This document shows positions 17,503 through 26,342 of a DNA stretch of 53,429 nucleotides, piece after piece. This DNA comes from Nonomuraea sediminis. Lineage in GTDB: Bacteria; Actinomycetota; Actinomycetes; Streptosporangiales; Streptosporangiaceae. The stretch's first letter is position 1. Each line of letters opens with the position of its first letter. The stretch lies in NCBI RefSeq assembly GCF_018531495.1, contig NZ_JAHDTI010000025.1, positions 1 to 53,429 of the forward strand, given 5' to 3'. Below the pieces are notes generated by a model that was not told where the DNA came from, did not search any database, and saw only the letters and a list, made by a program, of their open reading frames with translations. Both the position numbers and the translations under genes were made by a program.

Positions 17503-18231
17503 ATGGCGAGAAAGCCGGCGCCGCTGAAGAACCGGCTGAAGCGGGGCCGAGCGCAGGTCGCGGTGTTGCGGCCGGAGGACTTCGGCAAGTCCATTGGTGA
17601 GATCTGTTGGGAGCTGCTCCGGCCGGTCTGCCCTCTTGATGTAGCAGATGCCGCGGAGCTGACCGAGCGTCTGGAGCGACAGCCGGCGTTTACCTCGGCG
17701 GAGGCGACTGGGTGGGTCGTCGGCGCCTTGGCCAGCGACTTGGCCTACTACGGCCGCGACGAGGACCAGAATGCCCTTATGGACGACCCCAAGCTCCGCG
17801 CGATCGAAGATGAGGTGATCGCTGCTCTCGGCCCAGAGGCGCGCTGGTATACCAACAGCACCCATCCGCTGCCGCGATTCCGTCGCGCCGGACACGGCCG
17901 GGGCTGGGTATCCATCACGCGGGCGACGTTCGACCTGGTGGTGGCTGCGCGGGGAAACGGACTGGACTTGGTGCTGTCCAGACGGCGGAGGACTGAGGCC
18001 GCCGTCCGGGGGGCGAGCACCGTCGAACCACCTGAGCCAGCTCGGCACAAGAGCCCGACCAGGCTCTGGGTAAGCATCACGAGTCCGACAGCCGCTTGGT
18101 GCAGAGAAGGTCGACGACGTGGGCCGCCGCGCCGGGACCTTTGCCGGTTTTGGAAATCCTGGGTCAGATACGCCAGTGACGCCTCGAACCAGTTGGCCGG
18201 CGCGTTGCCGCGCTGTCGGGCGTCGCAGTAG
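17503..18231 (+). CDS. Hypothetical protein, C-terminus probably foreign
   Basis: ATG at 17503 follows GAGGAGG with good spacing (an ATG at 17497 is too close). The first ~170 residues are coherent: MARKPAPLKNRLKRGRAQVA, FGKSIGEICWELLRPVCPLD, WVVGALASDLAYYGRDEDQN, ALGPEARWYTNSTHPLPRF. Roughly from base 18050 the frame reads antisense through another fragment, giving an Arg-rich tail ending ALPRCRASQ that is unlikely to be native. The original gene was probably cut by a rearrangement. No family is recognised. Confidence 0.5.
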   Translation: MARKPAPLKNRLKRGRAQVAVLRPEDFGKSIGEICWELLRPVCPLDVADAAELTERLERQPAFTSAEATGWVVGALASDLAYYGRDEDQNALMDDPKLRAIEDEVIAALGPEARWYTNSTHPLPRFRRAGHGRGWVSITRATFDLVVAARGNGLDLVLSRRRRTEAAVRGASTVEPPEPARHKSPTRLWVSITSPTAAWCREGRRRGPPRRDLCRFWKSWVRYASDASNQLAGALPRCRASQ

Positions 18232-18260
18232 CCCGGGGCGGCCTCACGCAGCAGGTCCAC
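18100..18260 (-). pseudogene. Possible STAND/TPR-ATPase fragment
   Basis: The minus strand reads DLLREAAPGYCDARQRGNAP and ANWFEASLAYLTQ. The G-Y-x...A-P-x-x-W-F-E-x-x-L-A-Y pattern is common in the post-ATPase region of large actinobacterial STAND/TPR proteins. Only about 35 residues match, and they overlap the tail of the plus-strand hypothetical gene. Confidence 0.25.
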
Positions 18261-18261
18261 G

Positions 18262-18425
18262 CTCAGTGGCGAGCGCGGCGCCTACGTCCTGATGGACCGC
18301 GACAGAGCCGTCATCCATGGCGGGTGGCCGATCACCGGAACGGACGTGCAGACTTACGACCTTCGCTCGGGCACCGCGCTCGTCCTGGCCGCGCTGGCGG
18401 CCGAGGGCAAGACATCGATCTCCAT
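18262..18425 (+). pseudogene. MurA (UDP-GlcNAc enolpyruvyltransferase) C-terminal fragment
   Basis: The frame reads RGAYVLMDRDRAVIHGGWPI, then DVQTYDLRSGTALVLAALAA. It matches the last lobe of MurA, where the D-L-R-x-G-x-A conserved patch binds substrate. The usual ending (an E-x-G-Y-E-x-L-x-x-R-L helix) is replaced by unrelated sequence after about 18425. It is a dead fragment of a paralogous MurA-like gene. Confidence 0.6.
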
Positions 18426-18552
18426 GGGTTACGTGAACCCTTCTCATCTGACAGCGGTCATCGTGCCCGATGGTGCATGCGACAGGATGCTGGTGCCGTG
18501 GCGCTTCCTTGCTTCCTGCCCCTCAATCCGATCCATGGGGCGCAGTAAACCT

Positions 18553-18826
18553 CCGCCGAGTCCGCCAAGGCATGCGCCGAACTCGGCGTGCGCCAGTCGA
18601 TGGGCGCCCTCGGCACCTCCGACAACAGCGCCGAGGAGGCCTTCAACACCACCCTCAAACGCGAGACCCTCCAAGGCGCCAAGCGCTGGTCCCAGCGCGT
18701 GAGGCCCGCCTGGCGTTCTTCACATGGATCACCCGCTACAACACTCGCATAAGGCATTCCACCCTCGATTACCTCAGCCCGATCGACTACGAGCAGACCG
18801 CCGATAGAGTGCTGCACGCCGCATGA
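18553..18826 (+). mobile_element. IS3-family transposase (OrfB) tail remnant
   Basis: The reading ACAELGVRQSMGALGTSDNS, EEAFNTTLKRETLQGAKRW, then after a frame change EARLAFFTWITRYNTRIRHS and LDYLSPIDYEQ, is the classic end of IS3-family OrfB. It includes the E of the DDE triad region (normally E-S-F-x-x-x-L-K) and the R-x-H-S-x-L-x-x-x-S-P motif. Only the last ~90 residues remain. Confidence 0.8.
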
Positions 18827-18900
18827 CAGCCGGTGTCCACGCTTCAGGGCAAACCCCCACAGGCCTGATGCCAGTCGCAGGCCGCAGGTGTACTGGACGA

Positions 18901-19497
18901 TCAGGAGTAGTCGTCTTCGTCGTACTGCTCCAGGTGGAGTAGCGTGCGAATCTTTCCCACCGCCGGTTTCCCGTCGTGGCGGGCGGCGTTCAGCACCTCC
19001 TCGATGAGCGCGTCGCGGGCACGGGCACGCGCGGCCAGGAGCCAGTGCCGTTGCGCCTTGAGCGATTCGGCCTTGAGCTGCCCCACCAGCCCGCGCAGCG
19101 CCCTGGGCCAGGCGGTGTCGGTCAAATGCCGGACCTGCGTCCCGTTCGCGGCGGCGACCTGCGCTGCTCGGCGGCGTAGCACCGCGACAGGCTGGCCGCC
19201 GTTGATCGCCTGCTCGAGTCGCTCGAGCGCGATATTGTACGGCCGCACGATGCCCAGATAACGCCGGGCCGACTGATCGACGGTCAGCGGCAGCGGGCTC
19301 GACGTCGCCCGCGGCGAAGGAGTTACGGTCTCCACCCGCGGCTCGGGGCTCGCGGCCATGGACGAAGGGAGCGCGAGCGCGACCGGCGGTGCCGTGTCGA
19401 CGTGGTCGCTCGAGCACCCGGCGACCATGGTGGCGACCACCAATATTCCTGCAAGGATGCGCACAAGTCCGCAATTGATCCACTCAGCCGTCGGCAT
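18901..19497 (-). CDS. Putative lipoprotein
   Basis: From ATG at 19497 the protein has a short signal peptide (LVRILAGILVVATMVAGCSS) with lipobox V-A-G-C, so it should be lipid-anchored outside the membrane. A Ser/Pro/Thr-rich linker follows, then a helical domain (ARRYLGIVRPYNIALERLEQ, WLLAARARARDALIEEVLNA) ending in an acidic EQYDEDDYS. No enzyme motif is seen. The frame is open further upstream, but the signal peptide position supports this start. The function is unknown, possibly cell-envelope binding. Confidence 0.7.
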   Translation of the reverse strand: MPTAEWINCGLVRILAGILVVATMVAGCSSDHVDTAPPVALALPSSMAASPEPRVETVTPSPRATSSPLPLTVDQSARRYLGIVRPYNIALERLEQAINGGQPVAVLRRRAAQVAAANGTQVRHLTDTAWPRALRGLVGQLKAESLKAQRHWLLAARARARDALIEEVLNAARHDGKPAVGKIRTLLHLEQYDEDDYS

Positions 19498-19529
19498 GTC
19501 AAGATGCTGAACCGCCCGCCGGGAGCCAT

Positions 19530-19710
19530 TGCGCCTGCCGATAATGCCATCCGTGCAGGTCATGATTCCTTCTGGCGCGCGCCCGCTTCGGCTCTTGAAG
19601 GGCACCGAATCGCGGCCAAATGATCACTTGTGCTCTTCCGCCTGGCCTACCTGACCGTCACGAACGTCTTTGCCGCTGTCCTTGCCGATAATGTCATCCG
19701 TGCAGGTCAT
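19530..19710 (+). mobile_element. Left-end debris of the 33-bp-TIR insertion sequence
   Basis: At 19530-19562 lies a copy of the IS left terminal repeat (TGCGCCTGCCGATAAT...), followed at 19630 by the transposase start (MLFRLAYLTVTNVFAAV). At 19682-19710 there is a second, nearly identical left repeat in the same orientation. The rest of the element is absent, so two left ends are stacked in tandem. Confidence 0.65.
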
Positions 19711-19931
19711 CCGGCTTGCCTTGCTCCTGGAACTTCCGGCAGCGAGCTGATCAACACCCAGATCGAACACCTAGGGGCAATGCCCTACCGGCGCGCTCCT
19801 AACCGTTCTCCCATGTCAAGCCTCTATCCGCACCCCTAGCAGAACGTTCATCTGTCGAATCCGAGCCCGCGCCCGACAACCAGTTTCCAGCGATCATTGT
19901 CCGCGAACACGGAGCGGGTACAGCTTCGCAG

Positions 19932-22019
19932 TCATTGCCGAGACAGGGTCCGGGTGATGCCGGTTGCGATGGTGGTGACCAGCACCCATCCCGTGATGAC
20001 GAGGCCGTAGGCGACCCATTGGCTGCCGCCGATGGGTTGGAAAGCTTTCTCCTGGCCGAAATCGATCAGCGGGACCAATAGGTCCAACGTATAGACGACG
20101 GCGTTGAATACGGGCCCCTTGCCGGGCTCGGCGCGGGGTGGGCTATTCAGGGCGAACACGGCTGTGCCAGCGACGAGCAGCGTGAGGAACCACGTCGCGG
20201 CGCGGACCGGACGGTAGCCGTACCCGACCGTTAAATCCTGGAGCAGTCCCCAGGCGCGTGCATAGGGCGGCAGCTTGGCGCGTCGCCGCCGCTGCTTCGC
20301 CAGCAACACCGTGCGGGCGTCGGCGTCGTCACCCAGCCGCCGGTAGGTGGCGGCAAGCTGCTCGTACGGCTGCGGCACATACCTGCCCCCGTCGTTTCTC
20401 AGCCAGGCGAGCCGCTCTGCCGCGGGCAGCATCGGGTCCAAGGCGTCATATGTGAGGCCGTCCAGACGATGCCGAGACCACGTGGCAGGATCGTCACGGA
20501 GCACGCCGATGCGAGCGTGCCGCAGGTCGACCTGCCCCTCGGGCACCTGCTTGGGGCGCAGGTACAACTCCCGGGCCTCCAACTGCCAGGCAGCCAACGC
20601 CCGGCCAGCAGGCGCGGACAAGGTGGCGCCAGCGAGATAGAGACGTCGGCCAATGCGGGCGCCGATCAAGACCAACTCACCCGCAGTCGTGAAGGCGCCC
20701 CCGCACGTCATGCCCCCATCGACCGTCAGACCGCCAGCCGCCAGCGCCACACCACCTGGATTGTCCAACCGAGCGCCCTCGAAGTCGGCGGACTTGCCCA
20801 CGTGCGCGTCCACCAACCGGACCTCGCCCTGGGCCCGGAAACCACCGGCACACCGCAACTCGCCGCCGATGGCCGCCCTACCGACATCGAGGGCGACAAA
20901 GTCCGCAAGACGATCGGATCCGGCATCAGAAGCATTGCCGGGGGTGGCCCCATGAAGCCTCGCTCCTGTCATGTCCAGCGATCCGGCTATGCGGGCCTGG
21001 GAGAGGTACACCCGTCCACGGGTGTGAAGTCTGCGCGCCTCGACGGTGCCCTCAACCTGCAATTCCTCCGCGTAGAGCGCATCACCGTCGGGGTGAGTCA
21101 GGCGGGCTCCGTTCAGGCTGAGCTCCCGGTCGATCCGCGAGTCGGCCAGCCGTACTGTCCCGGTCGCGGTGAACCCTCCACCCAGGTACAGTCCGCCCTC
21201 AGCGGTAATCCGCGAGCCGCGAAAGGCCATCTGGCCGGGGTGATCGATGGTGGTTCCGGTGAAGCTGAACGAGCCGACGACACGGGCGTTGCGCACGCTG
21301 ACCATCCCGCTGACCGTCATCCTCCGGCAGAACACGCTCCCGTCGGCGACCAGCCCGTCCAGAGTCAGGGCCCTTCCGCCTGAATCGGCCAGGCACGCAT
21401 CATCCATGATCACGGTACCGCGTGCGTTGACGTTGGCCAACCGCACCTGACCTGCAGTGCTTAGCCTGATCGCGGAAATCCCCCGCCCCGCGTGTAACCC
21501 GTCACAATCGATCGCCAAGCCGGGAACGGAAGTCCGCACGTCGGTCAGCGTGAGGTTTCCCGCGAGCTGGGTCCCGCGCAGTTCCACCAGGCCGGTGAAG
21601 ACGCACTGCTCCAATCGCAGATGCCCGTCGATCTGAGCGTTGGAAGCAGACAGCCCCGGCAGGTGGGAGCCCTTGAAACTCAGCTGCGGACATCGCGCCC
21701 AGGACAGCCCAGGGACCTGCTCGAAGAAGCACGACAGCAATCGCACCGAACGACGGACGGTGGAATATGCCACGTTCAATCGCTCGGTGATCCGGGCGCC
21801 CTTGATCCGGATGGCGGGGACCCGATGCGACAGGTGCGCCTCCTCGCTCATCAGCAGGGCGGCGATCACTCTGGCGCGAACTGTCCGCTCCGCTCCCCAG
21901 CCCGCTCCAGAGGCCGGATGGTCTTCCTCCGGCTTTCCGGTCGTAAAATCCACTTCCTCCCCTCGCGGAAACGCCTCCCACACCCGACGCTCCGCCTCGG
22001 TCAGCTCCTCAACACGCAC
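19932..22019 (-). CDS. Beta-solenoid repeat protein with C-terminal membrane domain
   Basis: A 695-residue protein from GTG 22019 (GAGGGGGA site). After ~90 residues it consists of about 20 degenerate units of the form G-x-L-x-L-x-G-A-x-I / G-x-V-x-x-x-x-x-x-x-G, e.g. GHLRLEQCVFTGLVELRGT, GTVRLADSRIDRELSLNGA, GELVLIGARIGRRLYLAGA. This is a right-handed beta-helix like pentapeptide-repeat or bactofilin proteins. Near the end come a helical segment (PYEQLAATYRRLGDDADART) and two or three hydrophobic helices (AATWFLTLLVAGTAVFALN, VAYGLVITGWVLVTTIATG). Streptomyces homologues are labelled membrane-associated oxidoreductase without any visible oxidoreductase motif; I see none here either. It is probably an envelope scaffold. 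Confidence 0.75.
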   Translation of the reverse strand: MRVEELTEAERRVWEAFPRGEEVDFTTGKPEEDHPASGAGWGAERTVRARVIAALLMSEEAHLSHRVPAIRIKGARITERLNVAYSTVRRSVRLLSCFFEQVPGLSWARCPQLSFKGSHLPGLSASNAQIDGHLRLEQCVFTGLVELRGTQLAGNLTLTDVRTSVPGLAIDCDGLHAGRGISAIRLSTAGQVRLANVNARGTVIMDDACLADSGGRALTLDGLVADGSVFCRRMTVSGMVSVRNARVVGSFSFTGTTIDHPGQMAFRGSRITAEGGLYLGGGFTATGTVRLADSRIDRELSLNGARLTHPDGDALYAEELQVEGTVEARRLHTRGRVYLSQARIAGSLDMTGARLHGATPGNASDAGSDRLADFVALDVGRAAIGGELRCAGGFRAQGEVRLVDAHVGKSADFEGARLDNPGGVALAAGGLTVDGGMTCGGAFTTAGELVLIGARIGRRLYLAGATLSAPAGRALAAWQLEARELYLRPKQVPEGQVDLRHARIGVLRDDPATWSRHRLDGLTYDALDPMLPAAERLAWLRNDGGRYVPQPYEQLAATYRRLGDDADARTVLLAKQRRRRAKLPPYARAWGLLQDLTVGYGYRPVRAATWFLTLLVAGTAVFALNSPPRAEPGKGPVFNAVVYTLDLLVPLIDFGQEKAFQPIGGSQWVAYGLVITGWVLVTTIATGITRTLSRQ

Positions 22020-22092
22020 GGCATCCCCCTCGCACGAACGGTCCCCCTTTCATCGCTCAGAGCAAGGGAGGGGTTACCGTCGTCGGCAAACC

Positions 22093-23211
22093 TGCGGATG
22101 CCGAAAGTTCATCCGTGCAGGCCAGAGCACTGGCCGGTGACCACGCTTTCGCATCGTGGAGTCGTGTGGCCTCCACCGCCGCGGCATCATGATCTGTCGT
22201 GCTGCGTCTGGTCTACCTCACCGTGACGACCATCTTCGCGCTCCTGCGGCTGCTGCCGGGAGGTGATCGTGACAAAGAGATCGAAATGCTGGTGCTGCGG
22301 CACCAACTGACAGTCCTGCAGCGGCAGGCGGCCAAGCCCGCCTTCACTCCCGGCGACCGCTTCGTACTCGCCGGGCTGCTCGGCCACTTGTCGAGCGACA
22401 GACTGCGCCACTCCGCGCTGCTGTTACGCCCGGAGACCTGAAACCGAGCCCGGCTTGTTCACTCAGCCGTGACGACAGACCGAGCGGCGACCCATCGACC
22501 AGCAGACCTCATCCAACCGCAACGGCGAAAAGGGCGTCAGCTCACGTAACGCACTCTCAAAGTCCACGACATCGACCCCTCGCCCGAACGGCGGCACACC
22601 ACATGGGTCGATTTCCTGCCCAGCCAGGCGGACGCACTTCCAGCGTGCGACTTTTTCGAGGTCCGCACCCTGACCGGGGGCACCGCTGTACGTCATGGCC
22701 GTCATCGAGCATGCGACCCGCCGGGCGCGGGGTCTTGGTGCCACCGCGCACACCGGCCAGTGGGTTGTCCAGCTCGGCCGCAACCTCGTCATGGACCTGC
22801 AGGAAGTGGGCAACGCGGCCAAGTTACTCATCCATGACCGCGACGCCTTCGACGCCGTGCTAGCCGACGCCGGACTTCGCGGTCATCAGGACCGCGTGCG
22901 GACACCCCGGACGGACGCGATCATGGAGCGGTGGATCCAGACCCTGCCGGCGTGAACTGCTCGACCGCACCTTGATCTGGAACCAGCGCCACCTCCTCCA
23001 TGCCCTGCGCGAGTTCGAGACGTTCTACAACAATCACCGGCCACACCGGGCCCTCCAGCAAGCCGCTCCCCTCCGACCGCTACCCGACCCGAGCGCCTGC
23101 GTACAGCTCAGATCACCCGGCTCGACGTCCGCCGACATGATCGACTCAGTGGTGTCCTCAGAGAGGACACGCATGCCGCTTGACCTGGATGAATGAATTT
23201 TCGGCACCCGC
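22093..23211 (+). mobile_element. Insertion sequence copy C with dead transposase
   Basis: The left end (22093-22124) and right end (23180-23211) are diverged forms of the terminal repeats of the copies at 43870 and 45821. Inside, the transposase starts at 22199 (MLRLVYLTVTTIFALLRLLP, EMLVLRHQLTVLQRQ), breaks at 22441, resumes at 22695 (MAVIEHATRRARGLGATAHT, LIHDRDAFDAVLADAG) and 22972 (NQRHLLHALREFETFYNNHR). Frameshifts, stops and a missing middle make it inactive. It is the most diverged of the three copies and probably the oldest. Confidence 0.8.
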
Positions 23212-23339
23212 AGAGCTCGACGCGCTGCTCCACACGGGCGCCTAGCCCATGCACGTCAGAAGCGGGGAACAGAATGGCTCAAAGTGATCTAAAGCTGGCC
23301 GCGAAGCTGTAAGGATGCGTGAACCCGGAGGGAGCCACC

Positions 23340-23852
23340 ATGGTCATGTCCGAAAAGAGCCATAGACAACTGACGGCCAAGGCTGAGTTACTCATACAGC
23401 CTGGCGAGCGCATCGTGCACACCCTCTACGCCAAGGCGGGGACGGTGCCGATCAAGAAGAACCTGGCGTCGATCGCCGCCTCTGTCGCGGTCGGGGCGAT
23501 GGTTACCGCGGTCACCGGCGGCACGGGGATGGTCATGGTGAATATGTTCGACAAAGCTCGCGTGTATATCGCCGTAACCGACCGCAGCTTGCTGATCTTC
23601 GCGGGCAGACGGAACAGGTCCGGGCCGGGTGACCTAGTAGCGCACGTGCCCCGCGAGGTCGTTACCGCGACCGTGCTCAGCAACCGCGTGGCATACAAGC
23701 TGCGGCTTGATTTCGCGGGATCCGACCAGGCGCTCCGCTTGACCTTCGCCCCGCTGCCCCGCGGTCTGAAGGACACCGGACGCTACCTCGCCGCATTGCT
23801 GCAACAACCGACCTCCACCGGCGAATCCGAATCCCGTCGACGCAGGGAGTGA
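23340..23852 (+). CDS. Small PH-like hypothetical protein
   Basis: ATG at 23340 follows GGAGGGAG with five-base spacing; an upstream in-frame GTG (23319) is less likely. The 170-residue product has LIQPGERIVHTLYAKAG, a glycine/alanine-rich hydrophobic stretch (LASIAASVAVGAMVTAVTGG), then VYIAVTDRSLLIFAGRRN, HVPREVVTATVLSNRVAYKL and LRLTFAPLPRGL. The alternating strands with T-D-R-S-L-L-I-F resemble bacterial PH-like domains. It is single and unlinked to its neighbours. Confidence 0.65.
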   Translation: MVMSEKSHRQLTAKAELLIQPGERIVHTLYAKAGTVPIKKNLASIAASVAVGAMVTAVTGGTGMVMVNMFDKARVYIAVTDRSLLIFAGRRNRSGPGDLVAHVPREVVTATVLSNRVAYKLRLDFAGSDQALRLTFAPLPRGLKDTGRYLAALLQQPTSTGESESRRRRE

Positions 23853-24039
23853 GAGGTCGGGAAGCGGACGTCGCAGCCGGACTGCATGGCCGGTGAGGCC
23901 TGGGAGGAACGACGGCTCCCTTGAGGTTGATCAGCACGAGTTGAAGCCAGCCCCGTTGCCTTGAACCGTGGGTCAGGGAGGCAGCCGCCGCGGCGGGCAG
24001 CGGAGGTGATCCGTGGACGGGTTCGATTCTTCTCGAGTA

Positions 24040-25506
24040 CTACGTGGATCCCTCCTGGTGGGCGGCCTTTGCTACGTGCGGCGGCCGCATGCTGGCGATG
24101 GCGTCGCTGTCGCGCACGCGCAGGGAGATGAGGAATCCGAGCACTGCGAGGCCGGCGGTGGTGAGGAAGATGTCGTGGTAGGCGGCGAAGAGCGCCTCCT
24201 GCCTGCTGGCGAAATCGGCGGCGCGGGAGCCGAGGTCTGCGAGCCTGGACTCGGTTCGCGTGGTGAGCAAGGTGGCGGCCATGGCGACCCCGGCGGCGCT
24301 CGCGACCTGACGTGTGGTGGAGAACACCGATGATGCTTGCGCCGTCGCCTCGAGGGTGATCGTGGCGAAGGTGGCGGCTTGCAGCGAGATGATGGTGAGT
24401 GCCATGCCCGCGCCCATGGCCAGGAGCGGCAGCCGGAGCGCCCACAGACTCGTGTCCGGGCCAACCAGGATCAGCGACACCAGGGCGATGGCGATGACGG
24501 CGAATCCGGTCGCGAGCAGGCGGCGGGGACCGAGCCGCGGATACAGGCGTCCCGCCAGCGGGAGGGCCGCCATCATGCCCAGCGCCTGGAACATCGTGAC
24601 CAGGCCGGAGCCTGTCGCGTCGACGCCCATCTGGTACTGCAGAAGCAGTGGCACGACGAACAAGGCGCCCATCAGCGCCCCAGACGCCGGGAGCATCAGC
24701 AGGTTGCCGGTCCGGAACAGGCGGTCCTTCAGCAGACGCAGATCGATCATCGGCTCTGCGCGGCTCAGCTCGATCGCCGTGAACGCGGCCGCCAGTGCGA
24801 GGCCGGCTCCCAGCGGTACCAGCACGGCCGGGCCTGTCCACCCCTCTCTGGCGCCACCGTCGAGTCCGAGCAGCAGCAACGCGAGCGCGGAGCCGCCGGA
24901 CAGGAACCCGGCGATGTCGAAGCGGCCAGGGTGGTCGGCGCGTTCCTCGCGAAGGGCCACCATCGCGAACAGGAGACCGAGCACGCCGATTGGCACCTTG
25001 ATGAAGAAGATCCACCGCCAGCTGATGTTGTCGACCATCCATCCGCCGAGCACCGGGCCGAGGGCAGGGGCGAGGGTGGTCGGTATGGACAGCACCGCTG
25101 ACGCCTTGGCCCGCTCGGAAGGCGGGAAGGCACGAAACAGCATTGCGGTGCCGACCGGGGTGAGCAGGCCGCCGCCGACGCCCTGGACGATCCTGGCCGC
25201 GATCAGCTCGCCGAGAGAGCCGGCGAGGCCGCCCCAGACCGAGGCTGCGGTGAAGACCGCGAGCGCGAACAGGAACGTGCGCTTGGTTCCGAACCGGTCG
25301 GCGACCCATCCCGAGGCGGGGATGAACACTGCCATGCTGACCAGGTAGCCGGTGACCAGCCACTGCAGTGACTCGGTCCCGGCACCGAAGTGGCGGCCGA
25401 GCGCGGGCAGCGCGGTGTTCAGGACCGTCATGTCGAGGATCTCCATGAACAGGCCGAACACGAACGCGGTGGCGACCAGCCACTTGTAGGGCACCCGTCT
25501 CAGCAT
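24040..25506 (-). CDS. DHA2-family MFS drug-efflux transporter
   Basis: A 488-residue, highly hydrophobic protein with the DHA2 (EmrB/QacA) signature: FGLFMEILDMTVLNTALPAL in helix 1 (motif D1), SGWVADRFGTKRTFLFAL (motif A), RIVQGVGGGLLTPVGTAMLF (motif B) and LGPVLGGWMVDNISWRWIFF (motif C). Fourteen helices are expected. It exports lipophilic compounds by proton antiport. It is the last gene of a DoxX-LUD-MFS operon on the minus strand, with a 35-codon ORF overlapping its start. The operator-like palindrome before DoxX suggests MarR control of the whole unit. Confidence 0.9.
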   Translation of the reverse strand: MLRRVPYKWLVATAFVFGLFMEILDMTVLNTALPALGRHFGAGTESLQWLVTGYLVSMAVFIPASGWVADRFGTKRTFLFALAVFTAASVWGGLAGSLGELIAARIVQGVGGGLLTPVGTAMLFRAFPPSERAKASAVLSIPTTLAPALGPVLGGWMVDNISWRWIFFIKVPIGVLGLLFAMVALREERADHPGRFDIAGFLSGGSALALLLLGLDGGAREGWTGPAVLVPLGAGLALAAAFTAIELSRAEPMIDLRLLKDRLFRTGNLLMLPASGALMGALFVVPLLLQYQMGVDATGSGLVTMFQALGMMAALPLAGRLYPRLGPRRLLATGFAVIAIALVSLILVGPDTSLWALRLPLLAMGAGMALTIISLQAATFATITLEATAQASSVFSTTRQVASAAGVAMAATLLTTRTESRLADLGSRAADFASRQEALFAAYHDIFLTTAGLAVLGFLISLRVRDSDAIASMRPPHVAKAAHQEGST

Positions 25507-25607
25507 GGTGTGGCTCCTGTCTGCCCGCCGACCGAGGGTCTGCCGCCGGACGGCCGGGCCAGGAAGACGTCGGTGGTGAGCACGTCGTTGGGGGCAAGGC
25601 CGGTCAT
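25500..25607 (-). CDS. Small ORF overlapping the MFS start
   Basis: ATG at 25607 after a GAGG site begins MTGLAPNDVLTTDVFLARPS; the 35-codon frame ends at a TGA at 25500 that overlaps the transporter's ATG by seven bases (ATGCTGA). Overlap of this kind usually means translational coupling. The peptide matches nothing known. It fills the otherwise unexplained 128-base gap in the operon. Confidence 0.4.
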   Translation of the reverse strand: MTGLAPNDVLTTDVFLARPSGGRPSVGGQTGATPC

Positions 25608-25634
25608 GCGGTCCTCACCCGAGTGCAGGGGTGA

Positions 25635-26285
25635 TCAGAACCCGATGGGCTCGCGGATGAGGACTACGGTGCCGCGGCCGGGGAACATCTCCTTGTCGAT
25701 GATGAGGATCTTGGAGAGCAGGGCGGGGGTGCCGTAGGCTTCCCGGGCCCGGGCGTCCTCGCGCGGATAGGCGTACGTCTCGATACGCCGCAGCGCCGTG
25801 TCGAGGTCGGGCACGATCTTCTGGGCGCCGACGACCCAGATGGCCTGGCCAGCGCCGAAGCTGTAGGGGCCCAGTTGGCTTCCGCTGCCTGATGCGGTCA
25901 GCAGCCGCCCGTCCTCGGTCACCGCGTGCACGCTGCCGACGACGACATCGGGGGCGGCGCCGAGGACGCGCATCTCGTCGAATCGCCCTTCCTCGCGCAG
26001 ACGCATGAGCGTGGGACGTAGCGTGTCGAACCTGCCGGACGCGTTGATGTCGTCGTCCAGCCCCGACAGTCGCAGCGTCTCGCTGGCGGCGGTGAAGATG
26101 CTCTTGTCCGTGGGCAGCAGCCGGTTGACGACAGTGCGGGCCTCGGCCGCGGTGTCGACGACCTCGACATCGTGGCCCTTCTCCCGCAGGGCCGAGGCGG
26201 TCCGCTGGAGCTGTGTCTCGGTCGCGGGCTGTTCGAAGCGGGTGTCGATGTCGAGGCCGGTTTCGGTGTTGGCGGTTGAGGTCAT
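25635..26285 (-). CDS. LUD-domain protein (LutC-like)
   Basis: A 216-residue protein with the LUD fold of LutC/YkgG proteins: ALREKGHDVEVVDTAAEART, IFTAASETLRLSGLDDDIN, VVVGSVHAVTEDGRLLTASG, and QAIWVVGAQKIVPDLDTALR. The last two are the family's most conserved motifs. LutC proteins belong to lactate-oxidising complexes, but this one has no LutA or LutB beside it and instead sits between DoxX and an efflux pump, so a redox or stress role is more likely. Start ATG 26285 has AAGGA six bases upstream. Confidence 0.82.
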   Translation of the reverse strand: MTSTANTETGLDIDTRFEQPATETQLQRTASALREKGHDVEVVDTAAEARTVVNRLLPTDKSIFTAASETLRLSGLDDDINASGRFDTLRPTLMRLREEGRFDEMRVLGAAPDVVVGSVHAVTEDGRLLTASGSGSQLGPYSFGAGQAIWVVGAQKIVPDLDTALRRIETYAYPREDARAREAYGTPALLSKILIIDKEMFPGRGTVVLIREPIGF

Positions 26286-26342
26286 CACAAGTCCTTGATC
26301 GGTGTTGCGTGTAGGTGGTCGGGCTCGGTTGCCGGGCTTCGC

